Source: Cannabis sativa (Eukaryota; Streptophyta; Magnoliopsida; Rosales; Cannabaceae). From it: DNA of 64,000 nt. The position numbers and the translations under genes are program-made. The notes beneath the pieces were generated by a model that saw nothing but the letters and a program-made list of their open reading frames with translations, searched no databases and had not been told where the DNA came from. The stretch's first letter is position 1. Every line of letters begins with the position of its first letter. Positions 35,286 to 47,261 of the stretch are shown here, one piece after another. The DNA lies in assembly GCF_029168945.1 (NCBI RefSeq), contig NC_083610.1, positions 71,601,580 through 71,665,579 of the forward strand, written 5' to 3'.

Positions 35286-35918
35286 CAGGGCCGGCCAGAG
35301 GGTGGGGCAGCCGGGGCCTCGGCCCCAGGCCCCATAATTTTGGAGGCCCCGAAAAAATTAAAATTGATATAATTACTCATATAAAAAATATATAATATAT
35401 AAATATTTAGCTTACAAAAGTATATGAAAAACACATAGCACAAATGTTAAGTGAATCATTTATTAGTAATGAGGTCAAGGGTTCTATCCCTTCCTCAGTT
35501 ACTTTTTAGACTTAGTTATTTGTAAAAAACTGTATAAAAAATGTCTAAGTTCTTGATACTATTAATAATATATTTATTATTTATTTTTTTAAAAAAATAT
35601 ATAATTTAAACACATTTTTTTTAATGATACTATTAATAATATATTTATTATTATTTTTTTAAAAAATATATAGAATTTAAACATATTTTTTTTCAAATGT
35701 GTTAAAATATATGGTACTTTAATAGAGATACTCTTAGTAATTAAATATTACTTGATCGAGTTAGCTTACGTTGTAAAAAATTATTTATTACATAGAGATA
35801 AAGAATTAAAATTAACATTGTGTCAAAATTTAATTAAAATTTATTTTAATTTTATAAAAAAAAAACGGCCTCGTTTTAAATTTTGCCCTAGGCCTATCAT
35901 CACCTTAAGACGGCCCTG
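35286..35918. mobile_element. hAT-type non-autonomous element
   Basis: The ends CAGGGCCGGCC and GACGGCCCTG are inverted, flanked by GTGGAAAT (35278-35285) and GTGGAAAC (35919-35926), an 8-bp duplication with one change. It is 633 bp, has a GC-rich palindromic GGGGCCTCGGCCCC near the left end, and no transposase. A tRNA-B-box-like GGGTTCTATCCC at about 35479-35490 may mark an older SINE fragment within it. Confidence 0.8.
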
Positions 35919-36000
35919 GTGGAAACATTGTTCTAATTTTTAATGTTTCACAACAGTTACATTATAGTTGCATTACAATTGCACAAATATTTTGCTAACA

Positions 36001-36140
36001 GTTATTTGGTCTGATTGAAACTTTCGTCTGATGCAACCTTCGGCTAACCACGCAGCAACCACCTTGCAATCATCGTCTGATTGAAACATTTGTCTGATGC
36101 AACCACCGCGCAACCACTCTGCAACAATCGTCTGACATGT
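36001..36140. repeat. duplicated GTCTGATTGAAAC / GTCTGATGCAACC motif block
   Basis: The order GTCTGATTGAAAC, TTCGTCTGATGCAACC, GCAACCACC-type sequence, then GTCTGATTGAAAC, TTTGTCTGATGCAACC, GCAACCACT occurs twice in tandem, about 67 bp apart. It lies near the right end of the Mutator-like element above. Confidence 0.55.
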
Positions 36141-36269
36141 GTAAGTGATAGTGTAAGTGGTATTTTGGTAATTAAAATCACATAAAATGTATAAATATTG
36201 TCCACACCCTATGAATGTATTTTTGTAAATAAAATGTCAATTTATATTTTCTATGTAATAATTCCTTAA

Positions 36270-36509
36270 ATTTAATCTAATTCGCACAAATATACTTGTG
36301 TATATTGGATTGAATTGGAAAATTTAAAATCCGTATTTAAATGTTGATTGACATGTAAACATTATCGATCCAATTTAATCTGTATATATTTATAAATATA
36401 TATTTTTAAAAAATTATATATACAATTAATATTTTAATATAAAAAATAATAATTTAAAAATATAATACATATGATATAAATATATTTAAAAAACTTAATA
36501 AATAAAATA
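36270..36509. mobile_element. fragment 1 of a hAT MITE split across the nest
   Basis: Aligns by eye with the left part of the intact MITE at 17744-18351 (TGTTGATTGACATGTAAA, then ATCGATCCAA..., AACTTAAT..ATAAAAT). Its outermost end has decayed. Further pieces of the same copy lie at 38267-38286, 39432-39704, 51808-51904 and 62604-62632. The last ends ATGAACACCCCTA, the expected right end. Confidence 0.65.
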
Positions 36510-38266
36510 GGGAAAAAAATAAAAATACAAAAAAGGAAAAAAAATTACAAAAATACTATGGGCCGGCCCATTAAACATTTATACAGTCCACATATAAATA
36601 TTTACAAAAATACCACATGCACTAAGCCTTCAGCTGTACAGAGCGAACGTTGAAGATGAAAATACCGCGATCGTTTCAAAACCGCAAAACAACCAAAATG
36701 AAACCAAAACGAGAAAAATACAACCATTAATTCTAGCGAAATCAACTGGAAAAGAAGACCTGCAATGATCTAAACAGACAATTGACGAAAAAAAATCAGA
36801 AAAACTGTGAAGAAACTGAAATTACACATTTGTTTTCTGTTTTATTCGATCAAAACAACTCCCCCTAATATCGAAATCCAAATTCATGAAATGTAGATCT
36901 GTAACAAACAGATCTGGAGCTCCCATGCACTGAATCCAAAACAATATGCTGTGATTTTTTTTTTTAAAAAAAATCTCATGAATAATATATCTACGTTATA
37001 TACAGTTGTATTTTGATTGATTACTGGTTTCCAATATCGAATATATTTTTTTAAAACACAATAAGAAGAGCAAATTCGAATTAAGGTACAACCAGTTACG
37101 TATAAGTCTGTTTATTTTTTTTTTGGTTGCCTTATAGTTGCATTATCGTTTTATGATAGTTTATATATTATGCAGGAATTTAATTTGACGGGGACTCAGA
37201 AATAGTAGTTATATAGTAAGTTTTGTGCAAATAGTCGCATATTAGTTTTATAATGAAATAACATATGCAAGTAGCAAAACTATAAATAAACTACAAAACA
37301 ACTGTATACAAACTAAAATACAGGAAAAACTCTTTGAACATCAACATACATGATAAATCTCATTGTTACCCATTAATGATATAAAAATGGACAGGAAACA
37401 ACTAGACAAAAAACATATTAAAAAAAAATATATACAGAAGGTGTTTACACTATAAAAAAACTATGAAAAAACTATTACAAAATGAGAAATAATCAAATGA
37501 AGAAACTGAAATGAAAAACAATAAAACATCTCGAAAAACAAAAACAGAAAAAAAAAATAACAAAATAAAACAGAAATTAAGACTAAACAAACAAAAATGA
37601 AAAACTCATAAAAAGAACAAATAAATTAAACTAAAAAAATAGAAGCCCTAAAAAACCAAACAAAACTAAAAGAAATGTTAAAATGAAAAACCTAAAATAG
37701 TAAAATTGATAAACACAAAACACACTAATGTCAAATACGAAAAAAATTTCAAAAAGGGGGGAAATGAAAAAGAAACCGTAAACAAACCTGAGATCGAAGA
37801 CCAGCTCCATCTTAATCATTTTTTGAGCATTATCTTGATGAATTTTTTCCTGGGCAGCAACCTTTGATTTTTTTTAGGAGGAGCTCGCTCACGTTTCGAC
37901 AGTTGAGAAGCAAAATCGGAGTCATCGTCTTATTCCTATTAGCTACAGATTTCAACCCCATTTTAGAACTTTTCTTTGGCAAAGGGGGAGGAGAAGAGTT
38001 CAGCTATGGAGGTTTTATTTAAAAAAAAAAAAAAAGCTGAAAAGAAATTGAAAATAATAAAAAAAAAAAAGAGAAAAAGATAAGTGAATGATGTAAGGTG
38101 TGATTGATATAAGTCATCAATCAATGACGTGGCTGCATGCATGGAATTGATGTGTAAGTGGTATAATTGTAATAAAAGAAAGAGGAAAGGTAAAAATGAT
38201 GATGTAAGCGTGTAGGGGTTTTTTTGTAATAAATTGAGTAAATTGGATTTTTGATGTAAAAATTTC
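36510..38266. mobile_element. Mutator-like non-autonomous element
   Basis: Flanked by a perfect 9-bp duplication AATAAAATA (36501-36509 and 38267-38275), the size made by Mutator-like transposases. The ends are A/T-rich and only weakly inverted (AAATTACAAAAATAC on the left; AATTTATTACAAAAAAAC on the - strand at the right). No transposase. It inserted into the hAT MITE relic, whose sequence continues on both sides. A GGGCCGGCCC palindrome lies near the left end (about 36560). Confidence 0.65.
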
Positions 38267-38286
38267 AATAAAATATATACATATTA

Positions 38287-39431
38287 GGAACACTTCTTAA
38301 TGGGTAATACCCATTGATGGGAACTAAAAAAATTAATAAGGTAATAATCTAATAACCTTTTATGGCAAGTTTCTAACAATTATTTTTTTTAAAAAAAATT
38401 ATATTTATTTTTTATAAAATTAGAAATAATAATTGCAACTAATAGTTTGAAAAAAATTATAAATTATTTTTAAAAATTAATTAAAATTACTATTTTATTA
38501 TTTTATGAAATTGTGAGTTTATTAATAATTTATTATTGTAAAACTAAAAATCATTTGCATGTATATTAATGTATTTTTTTTATTAGGAGAGTAAGAGCTT
38601 GATTGTGGAATCCAATTGTTTTAATATTATTCATATTCTTAAAATAAAACGCTACAATACTTCTTAGTTCTTACTTAGTCTATTATTATTAGAGAAATAT
38701 TATTATCATCCAATGTTTTTTTTTTTTGATATTACTATGCATCATTCTCCTAGAATAACTAATGAGGTGTTGTTCATTATTTATATTTTTAGGATTGGAA
38801 GATGATAATCTTGTCTAGGGGTCAAATATAATTTTTTGTGCATGAAATTCTTGTATTGGCAATTGTCATTATTCAATAATGTTTATGACACTTTTTTCTT
38901 CCTTTATTTTTTTTTTTGTTAAAATTTTCTTCATTGGTTTTGTTCTTATAGATTTGGTAAGCTTAAGTATTTTTAAAAAAATAAAAACATATAAATAATT
39001 GTTAATTATTATAAAATTAAAGATTTTAGGTTTAGAAAAAATCTTATACATTTTATATGTATTACAGTTTAAAGCTTAAAATTATTTTTTTTTTGTTTTC
39101 ATTAATGCAATTTAGAATTCTAGTTTGAAGAAATTTTATAAAAAGATAAATATACACTTTTTTCTTTTTAATCTTTAAAATAATTTTTATTAAAAAAAAT
39201 AATTTGTTAGTTTTTTTAGTGTGTTTTATTTTTTAAATAACAATTCCATTTATAAATTTTTTATTTCTATTAATAGTTTTATCTATTTTAGGAATATAAA
39301 GAATAACAAAATAGGAAATATTAATTTTTTAATATTTAATTAATGATTATAAATATCAGCCATTAGATATTTGATCCAATGGTAAAGAATAAAATACCCA
39401 TACATGGGTAATACCCATTAAGAGCATGCCC
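38287..39431. mobile_element. TIR element with self-complementary GGGTAATACCC ends
   Basis: Flanked by a perfect 10-bp repeat ATACATATTA (38277-38286, 39432-39441). The left end contains CTTAATGGGTAATACCCAT and the right end ATGGGTAATACCCATTAAGA, so each end is itself palindromic and the two are inverted. Length 1145 bp, extremely AT-rich, no ORF with any domain. A Mutator-like assignment rests only on duplication length. Confidence 0.6.
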
Positions 39432-39704
39432 ATACATATTATATTCTTATATAAAAGGAAAATACAATTTAAAACAAAATTAAATTTTTTCTTTCTACAT
39501 CTAATTTTTTTTTTCTTTCTTGAAATTTTTATTTTTATTTATTTATTTTAATTTACTGTTGGAGGCATAAAATAACAATAATTTGTTTTATTTTGTTGTT
39601 AGTTATGTAAAAAAAAATATTTTTAATAAATATTAAATAATTCAATATTAAAAGTAATCAATCCAAAATAATTGATTCAATCCACACTTTTGCGAATTTG
39701 ATTG
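39432..39704. mobile_element. fragment 2 of the split hAT MITE
   Basis: Matches the middle of the 17744-18351 MITE (TTGTTGGAGACATAAAATAA-like, TTTGTTTTATTTTGTTG, TCAATCCAAAATAATTGAT, CCACACTTTTGCG). It ends in GATTG at 39700-39704, which is the target duplication of the gypsy element inserted here. Confidence 0.7.
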
Positions 39705-40439
39705 TGTTGCCCCAGTTTATTCCCAATATACGCGGCCGCCGCTATGTGTGACATGTTGACAAAATAGATACGTCACCCGGAGATGAGTTAAAAGTTGAAT
39801 TAAAGAAGCAATGAGTATGGTTCATGTCGCCAGCTCCCGGACAAGGGCAGAAGGCTCACCTTCCCCTCCAGGAGTCAAGACATAGGAAGGCACCTCCGGG
39901 CCAGGAGGGCTTTACTTGAACAGTCACTTTGCAGTTAATGCAGCATGGAGAAAACGTTTGGGAATGCCCATAAGAGGATGTGTCAGACATCGTAAGCCTG
40001 ATTTAGGGTGATTGCACGATAATTAAAGGGGCTAGTGACAACTTCATTATGAAGAGTCACATCAATCAAGGATGGATGAAGACTAATCTCATCTTACATC
40101 TACGTTGCCTACTACGTAGGTAGTGCATGCCCCATTTTGTATCTTTTGGGAACTTGTGCTTATCTATAGTTGGCTCTCAAAGATAAGTTACTCCTAATCT
40201 ATTATTCCCACCAATCTCTATAAATACCCCTGGAAAAATTAAGAAGGGGATCGGAAGAAAAAGAGAGAGAAGACATAGAAAAAAGAAAACATTCTCTATA
40301 AGAAATACTCTCATTAATACAATAGACTCGTGGACTACGGCTCATTAATGTCCGAACCACGTAAAAATCATCTGCATTAATTACCCCAAAGCTCTCATTA
40401 TTATCTTATTAAATTGGTTGCCGAAAACCTCGGTCAATA
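39705..40439 (+). repeat. Tat element LTR, 5' side copy
   Basis: 735 bp, TGTTGCCCCAG...CTCGGTCAATA. A TATA box CTATAAATACCCC lies near 40218-40230. It ends CAATA rather than CAACA, the same variant as the 3' LTR, and is followed by GATTG and MITE sequence exactly as at the 3' side. Confidence 0.85.
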
Positions 40440-40908
40440 GATTGGATTTGAGCTATGGTGCTGATTAGATTAGATCCAAGATATGAAATCAGCACTTAGT
40501 GCAGATCGGATGCACTATGAGCAGACTAGTGCTGATTAGGGCTGAACATCGGGCAGGTTGACCGGGTTTTGGTTTACGGGTTTCAGGTTAAAAAAATTGT
40601 ACCCGGACCCAACCTTTGAAATGGTTCGGGTTCGTGAGTTTATAGGTTTGGTTTGATCGGGTTGGTCGGGTTGACGCGATCAACTCATTAATTTTTTTAA
40701 AAAAAAATCAAATTTTATGTGGCTTTTTTTATATATTAAATTAAGCATATAAGTTATAAACTTATAACACCATAATCCATATCCGTTAGATTAAAATAAA
40801 ATAAAATAAAAATGCATTAATTTTAAATCTAAAATACAAAAGTGATGTTCCAAACTATATATAATATATTATATATTATTATTTTTAATATATTATCTAT
40901 GTAATAAA
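40440..40908. repeat. copy of the element's 3' flank inside its 5' end
   Basis: About 470 bp, from GATTGGATTTGAG through a TAGGGCTGAACATCGGG MITE end (40537) to GTAATAAAAA, duplicates 51808-52270 with few differences. It stops abruptly at about 40908-40911, where the last LTR bases restart. The junction shares only a few A residues. Confidence 0.8.
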
Positions 40909-40960
40909 AATTGGTTGCCGAAAACCTCGGTCAACATTTTAGTGCTTTCATTGAGAGCTG
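40909..40960 (+). other. residual LTR 3' end and primer-binding region of the Tat element
   Basis: TTGGTTGCCGAAAACCTCGG then TCAACA (ending at 40936) repeats the last LTR bases with the canonical CA end. TTTTAGTGCTTTCATTGAG follows, where the primer-binding site and leader should start. The matching tRNA was not identified. Confidence 0.6.
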
Positions 40961-42533
40961 TGGGAAGCATTGTTTGAAAAATGACAATCAAAGATCTAGG
41001 CTGCAATGGTGGAAACTCGAAACCACACGCGCCAACCTCGTCCCCCCAGGATCCTCAGAACCAGAGGACGAAGAGGCGACCTCACGAGTAAATGTGGGCT
41101 CTAAAAAACGAGACGAATCAAACGACGAGGAATACAAAGAAAACCCTGAGGGGTACGATGCTTACGACGACGGTAGTTATACCGAGTTACTGGTCCTAAG
41201 GCAAAAAGCGGCTAATCACGAGACCGAACTAGCCGCCCAAAAAGAATAAAATAGAAGGATGCAAGAAATAATGGTTGCCATGCAAAAGGCCATGGAGACA
41301 ATTGGAATCCACGTGCATCCCAAAGCCGTGCCTACAGGACTAGAGGAAACACAAGAAGAGTCCTCGCCAAGCACCCAAAGGCCCAAAACTAGGGAGCCAA
41401 GTCCCATACAGTATCCTTCCGAGGGGAACCCTAAGAAAAATCCCACTTCAATCCCTGGGAAGAATAGAAAGGCACATGATCCACGAAAAGTCCGCAGAGG
41501 GGCAAGCTCCCTCGGGAGAGTCTTGGCCCTCAAGACCGAAAGGACCGAAAAAGCGTGTCTGTGCACCAAGAGCCCGGGGAAAGAGAGGGGAAAAGTCAAA
41601 GACATCCCCCGATTGACTTAAGACAAAAAATTAATGAAAAACATGGTGACTTGAGAAAGCACCTTGAAAAGAAAAAGTAGGTGATACCCATGTCAGGAGA
41701 CGCTTTGAATGAGGGAATCTTGGCCGAATTGACAATCCTCTGCAAAGACATAGCTAGGGTCTCTCAGAGACAAAAAGGAGATGACTCAGATTTTGATTGC
41801 GAGGATCGAGAGCCCTACGCCAGGAACGTCCTGGAGGCAGAACTCCTCAAAAATTTCAAAATGCATGAAATGACAATGTACACAGGAGACTCAAACCCCA
41901 GTGACCATCTGTCCCGATTCAACAGGGTAATGACCGTCATTAAGGTTAGTAATGAAGCAAATTGTCTATGCTTTCCACTGACTCTGAGCAGATCTACCGA
42001 AGAATGGTTCAAGAAATTGGAGCCAGGATCGGTGTACTGTAGGAACAAGTTACAAGTGAGTTTCCGGCGGCAGTTTGTGGCAGCAAGGAAGATCAACCTT
42101 GAGGTCAGTGCCCTAACCAATATAAAATAACTGCTTGCGGAAACCCTAAAAAACTTCATAAAGAGATTCAAGGAGGAAGCCTCAAAAACTAAAAAGGTGG
42201 ATGATGGACAACAGTTAGCCCTACTCCAAGTTGGGATCCGGACAGGAACCCTTTTCTAGAACGAATTGCAACAAGAAGGAGCGGCTAGCCTCCAAGACTT
42301 TCAGAAGAGAGTCCAGAACATTAACCTAGAAGAGGCCCAAATAGTGGCTTATGGAGGGTATTACCCGACGGGAGTGTCGAGATATACACCAAGAGCACAA
42401 CTTCTAGGGGCTCCACCTCCTGCTGCTCCCCAAATGAGCAAAATACAGTTCTCCGCTACTCCAGGATACAACCAGAACCTCGCCTTAGCCCTGGCACTGT
42501 CGCACTTTGGGGCACCCGTAAGCAATCCCTAGG
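40961..42533 (+). pseudogene. Tat gag, broken
   Basis: Frames at 40961-41249, 41259-41621, 41681-42130 and 42266-42532 give a charged, Pro-rich N-terminus, then the Retrotrans_gag core (about 41830-42130: GDSNPSDHLSRFN, LTLSRSTEEWFKKLEPGS, FRRQFVAAR), continuing past a stop at about 42128 with FIKRFKEEA. Gag forms the particle that packages the RNA. At least four stops or frameshifts separate the pieces. Confidence 0.75.
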
Positions 42534-43982
42534 GGTGAGCGTTCAACTTTCGTCCCAATCTACACTAGCCACCAGTATGGCAGGAGCCCAACAAAGCTCC
42601 TCGAGTAAGAGATCTTCTAAAGGTAGCACGCGGACTGAGGACAAGAGCCAATGGAGGGGGTATACTCCTCAATACACGCAGTACACTGAGCTCACAGACT
42701 CTCAGGAACGTGTATATTTCGCCACCCGACAAAATATGCATTATCGAAAGCCTCCCCCTTGTATAGGGATAGCTCTTGGAGGGATCCCAACAAAAGGTGC
42801 GACTATCACAACGACATCGGTCACACCACAAACGAGGGTAAAAATCTTAAAGACGAAATTGAAAACCTAATCCGATTGGGCCACTTGTATGAGTGGATCA
42901 GAAATAGGCTCCCACATTTGAATTCGGCCCAAACTAAAGGTCCCTTGCCTCAGGGAGGAACTGGCGGTGCGCTCGAGGGTGAGGTACTTCCCAGAGGGGT
43001 GCCCCTTCAGTAGACTCCCGAATTACCACCCCGACCTAATGGAAGAGTTGTTATGATCTTTAGAGGACCTCAGATTGTAAGAACCACCAGGAATGAGTTA
43101 AAGCGCTACGTTGGGGCCCTAAAACATGACGAAGAAGTATGGGAGGTTACTCAACTTCCAGCTCAAAGGCCTAGGCTAATGGACCAGCCCATCACCTTCA
43201 TGGAAAAAGATGCGAAACCAGTGCATTTTCCACACCATTACCCCTTGGTCATAAAGACTCCCATTGCCAATAAGATTGTGGCCAAAATACTGGTGGATAA
43301 TGGAAGCTCCATAAATTTGTTGTTCAAGGATGCTTTCACGGTTATCGGGCTCGCCGACGGGGACCTTTCTCCCAGTGGCTCACAACTCATAGGATTCAAC
43401 ATGACGACCCTCATCCCCATGGGAAAGGTGAGACTCCTGGTTACCCTGTGTCCTGACACACCCCAAAGCACCTTCAAGTACTGTACCTTCGTGGTGGTGG
43501 ACTGCCCTACCGCTTACAACGCCATCTTTGGGAGACCGGCCTTAGTCAATTTTAGAGTAATTACCTCCATTCAACACCTGTGGCTTAAATTCCCTACCCG
43601 AGAAGTCGGAGTGGGAACAGTGAGGGGGAACCAAGGAGAAGTAAGGCAATGTTACAATGCTACAGTACATTTGTCGATCCTAATGGTACGAGGGAGTGAA
43701 GAACATTTGGCAGAACAGGACGAGTTGGACCCCTGTATCGGGTCTGAAGTGATGTTAGAACCTATGGAGGACGTCGAGGAAGTAAAAGTGTGCGACCTCG
43801 ACCCTTCTAAGGTTATCCATCTAGGGAAAAATCTAGAATCGGAGGAGCAAAGTAAGATCATAGATACTATAAATGAGGCTACAGACGTCTTTGCTTGGTG
43901 CCATGGGGATATGACTGGAATAAGCCCTCACGTAATCACCCATATCTTGAACGTCAACCCAGATATGTCCCCGATACAATAA
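42534..43982 (+). pseudogene. Tat gag C-terminus and aspartic protease
   Basis: The first part (to about 43010) has a CDYHNDIGHTT zinc-finger-like remnant. The frame 43053-43982 (309 codons open) carries a retropepsin-like site, ILVDNGSSINLLF, at about 43287-43325, where Tat proteases have a D-x-G-S-S motif. GRPALVNF and, near the end, DVFAWCHGDMTGISP mark the lead-in to RT. The protease cleaves the polyprotein. A stop at 43980 separates it from RT. Confidence 0.75.
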
Positions 43983-45160
43983 AAAAGATGCTCGCTAGAC
44001 CCGGTAAAGGCTGATGCCTTGGAGAAGGAAGTGAATAAGTTGTTATCCAACAGCTTTATCCAGGACGTGTACTACCCAGAGTTGTTGGCCAACCCAGTTC
44101 TGGTACCTAAATCAAATGGGACATGGTGGGTCTGCATAGATTTCACCAATCTCAATAAAGCTTGTCCGAAGGATTATTTCTCGCTACCCCGGATCGATCA
44201 GATGGTGGATGCCACCTCAAGATTCAAGTTACTATCCTTTATGGATGCCTATTTGGGGTACAATCAAATAAAAATGCATGTCGCAAATCAAGAGTGTACT
44301 AGCTTCAGGACCGACCAGGGGTGTATTACTACCTGGTCATGCCCTTCGGATTAAAGAATGCCAGAGCAACTTACCAACGCATGATCAACCAGATGTTCAA
44401 AGGCCTCCTAGAGCAAAACACGGAGGTATACGTAGACGACATGCTGGTCAAATTCAAAACGTGCATGGGCCATGCAGATGACCTCACAAAATGCTTTGAG
44501 GTAGTTCGGAGGTATGAGATGAAACTTAATCCAAAAAAATGCACTTTCGACGTCAAATTGGGAAAATTTCTGGGATTCATCGTGAGTCAGCGCGGGATAG
44601 AGGCGAACTTTGAAAAAATACAAGCCTTATTAAACATGCCCTCCCCGAAAAGACACAAGGATGTAAAAGCTTGACTGAGAAAGTTGTCGCCTTGAGTCGA
44701 TTCATCTCCCGCTCGACCGAAAAATGCATGCGTTCTTCAACATCTTGAAGAAATGTCAGAAATTTGAATGGACTGAAGAATGCGAGGAGGCATTCAAAAA
44801 ATTGAAGGAGCACATGGCCAAACCACCAATACTGTTAAAACCGGTTCACTGAGAAGACTTGTATTTATATTTAGCCATCTCCGAGAATGCGGTTAGTGCA
44901 GCCTTGGTTCGGGAGGAGGAGACGGTTCAACACTCGATATACTATGTCAGCAAATGCATGATAGGAGCCAAAATTCGGTATCCCTTAATTGAAAAGTTAG
45001 CTTTCTGCCTCCTGATTGCTTTAAGAAAACTTAGGCCCTACTTCCACACCCATTCCATCAAAGTATTTACAAGCCACCCGCTTCGGTAGGTTTTACAAAA
45101 GCATGAAGCCCTCCTCAAGTGGGCCATGGAGTTGAGCCAGTTCGACATCCAATACATCCC
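43983..45160 (+). pseudogene. Tat reverse transcriptase and RNase H, frameshifted
   Basis: RT blocks in order: VPKSNGTWWVCIDFTNLNKA, CPKDYFSLPRIDQMVD, LSFMDAYLGYNQI (first catalytic Asp region), a frameshift near 44330, YLVMPFGLKNARATYQRMIN, and catalytic YVDDM at 44429-44443. RNase H follows (YLYLAISENAVSAALVREE, about 44860-45090). Stops at about 44674 and 44852 and a stop in place of a codon near 45089 disable it. Confidence 0.8.
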
Positions 45161-45640
45161 ACGCATCTCGATAAAAGGTCAGGCACTGACAGACTTTATC
45201 GTAGAATGTAACGAGACGGAGGCAAATGCTAGTATGCCAACTCAGAATATACCCACGTGGAAAGTATATGTCGACAGAGCATCCAATGAAAATGGGTCTG
45301 GTGTCGGAATAGCAATGATCTCATCGGATGGGTTACGACTCCAGGCGGCACTACAGTTCACTTTTCCAGCCTCTAACAATGAAGCCAAGTATGAAGCTTT
45401 AATCACGGGATTGAGATTGGCCAAGGCTGTAGGAGCCGAGAAGGTAGAGGTTTATAATGATTCACAACTGGTGGTCAACCAGGTATTAGGAGAATACCAA
45501 ACCCAGGGAGAGAAGATGACCGCTTACGTGGCAGTTGTCAGGGAATTGCTCCAAGAATTTAAAGAATATAAAATGGAGTGAATCCCACAAGAAAAGAATG
45601 CTCAGGCAGACTGTTTAGCCAAGCTAGCCTCGGATAGCGA
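45161..45640 (+). pseudogene. additional (archaeal-type) RNase H of the Tat lineage
   Basis: A second RNase H-like domain lies after the first: WKVYVDRASNENGSGVG (catalytic Asp of the DGA/DGS-type motif, here DRA), NNEAKYEALITGLRLA with the catalytic Glu, and YNDSQLVVNQV with the catalytic Asp. Two RNases H in tandem typify Tat/Ogre elements. A stop at about 45579 breaks the frame. Confidence 0.78.
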
Positions 45641-46930
45641 GATAGAGAAGCTGGGAGTCGTACCTGTCGAACACCTTGCAGAACCTAGTATCAAAGTCAA
45701 AGAAATGGTAGCCACCAACGTACAAAGGCCAGATTGGACGGACCCCATCATTAAGTACATAACAAAAGGAGAGCTGCCCAAAGAAAGGGTTGTATCTAGA
45801 AAGCTACAATATCAAGCTCATCGATATTTAATGATGGGCAATGTTCTTTATTGAAGGGGGCTTAGCATGTCGTACTTAAGGTGTGTATCGGACCCTGAAG
45901 CTAGACGGATCATGCAGGAGGTCCATGAAGGGTTTTGTGGAGACCACACTGGAGGCCCAAGCCTCTCAAGGAAAATATTAAGATAAGGGTATTTTTGGCC
46001 TACAATGAAGAAGGATTATATAGACTACGTTCTTAAGTGTGATCCATGCCAAAGATTCGCAAACATACCAAGGGCCCCATCCAATGAAATTACTTTGATG
46101 ACTAGCCCCTGACACTTCGCTGTTTGGGAAATAGATCTCATTAGCTCCCTACCTACAGGAAAGGGTGGGGTAAAGTATGCTATAATGGTGGTGGATTATC
46201 ACACAAAGTGGGCTGAGGCCGAGCCCATGAAGACCATAACTTCCAAGAAATCCTTAGACTTTGTTATAAAAAATATTGTGTCGTTACAGGCTGCCCCACA
46301 AGATAGTCTCAGACAATGGAAAGCAGTTTGATTGCGATGAATTCACAAATTTTTGCGACCAACACGAAATCATCAAAAGCTTCTCTGCGGTTGCAAGACC
46401 ACAAACAAATAGACAGGTAGAAGTCGTCAATAAAATATTAAAGGTCGCCCTAAAGAAAAAATGGTTGGCCTGCAAAAATAACTGGCCTGAGGAACTGCCA
46501 CGCGTATTATGGACCTACCGGACCACCACAAGAACCACAACCGGACACTCCCCATTCTCAATAGTGTACGGATGTGAAGCCATGGTATCAGTAGAAACCT
46601 TGATCCCTTCCCACAAAAGATCCACGTACAATCCAGCAACGAACCAAGCCTTGTTGCAAGAAGCACTGGATCAGATAGACGAGCTTTGGAAGGAATCTCA
46701 AACACGCATGGCAGCGTACCAAAAAAATGGCAAAATACTTCAATTCCAAAGTCAAAGATAGAAAATTTGCCATTGGAGACCTAGTCCTACGAAGGGTCTT
46801 CCCAATCACCCAAGAGCCAAGAGTGGGGGTACTTGGGCCAAATAGGCTCCGGGACCTATAAGTTAAAGAGAATGGACGGATCCATAGTACCTCGAGCCTA
46901 GAATGCTGACCACCTCTGCAAGTACTATCA
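45641..46930 (+). pseudogene. Tat integrase, broken
   Basis: A zinc-binding region (VHEGFCGDHTGGPSL ... CDPCQRF) lies at about 45920-46060. The catalytic core follows (WEIDLI, KYAIMVVDYHTKWAEAEPMK), then VSDNGKQFDCDEF with the second Asp (about 46305-46345), ARPQTNRQVEVVNKILK with the Glu (about 46400-46445), and LWTYRTTTRTTTGHSPF. The 46276-46761 part is open for 161 codons. Stops near 45855 and 45985 and a frameshift near 46725 break the remainder. Confidence 0.82.
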
Positions 46931-47261
46931 ATAGTTAGGAGTTAAGTAATATTAGTTTGTATTTTGTAAGATAATCTGTGCCGGACAAATATATGTGTTA
47001 TTCCACACAAATTTAAGCTAAGTGACCTAAAAAATTCTTTTTATGTCACTTAGAGGGGTATTAAGGCATAACATACGTGCAAAAATAGGCCAGATATGAA
47101 GAAAACAAAATAGACATATAAACATATAAGTTGTCTAAAATATGAATAACAAAAGGCCTTGGGTAGGGCCATAAAAAGTCTCCCCTTACCTAAAATACAA
47201 AAAATAAGTACGAAAACAGAATTGTCTTAAAAGGGGGAAGGTGAAATATAAAAAAAAAGAG
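46931..47261. other. spacer between integrase and the antisense ORF region
   Basis: Non-coding, AT-rich. Likely contains the 3' ends of both the sense pol transcript and the antisense gene. No feature is recognised. Confidence 0.4.

Larger units (their letters stand above)
34740..36260. mobile_element. Mutator-like non-autonomous element (contains a hAT MITE)
   Basis: Inverted end motifs are visible: ACACAAATACCACTTGCAC near 34796-34814 and, on the - strand, CAAAATACCACTTACACT near 36150-36167. The interior shares blocks with the element at 36510-38266 (for example CCATTAATTC followed by an AAGAAGACC/GAAGACAACC block, and a GTAGATCT/GCAGATCT...CTGGAG block). Outer boundaries and a 9-bp duplication are not resolved. 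It is interrupted by the hAT element at 35286-35918. Confidence 0.45.

Noticed and set aside
37631..38268. Two - strand frames of 62 and 101 codons within the Mutator-like element
   Set aside because: Phe/Leu-rich translations of A-rich DNA, no transposase motif.
42565..42831. 88-codon - strand frame within the Tat gag region
   Set aside because: Shadow of the sense gag coding sequence.
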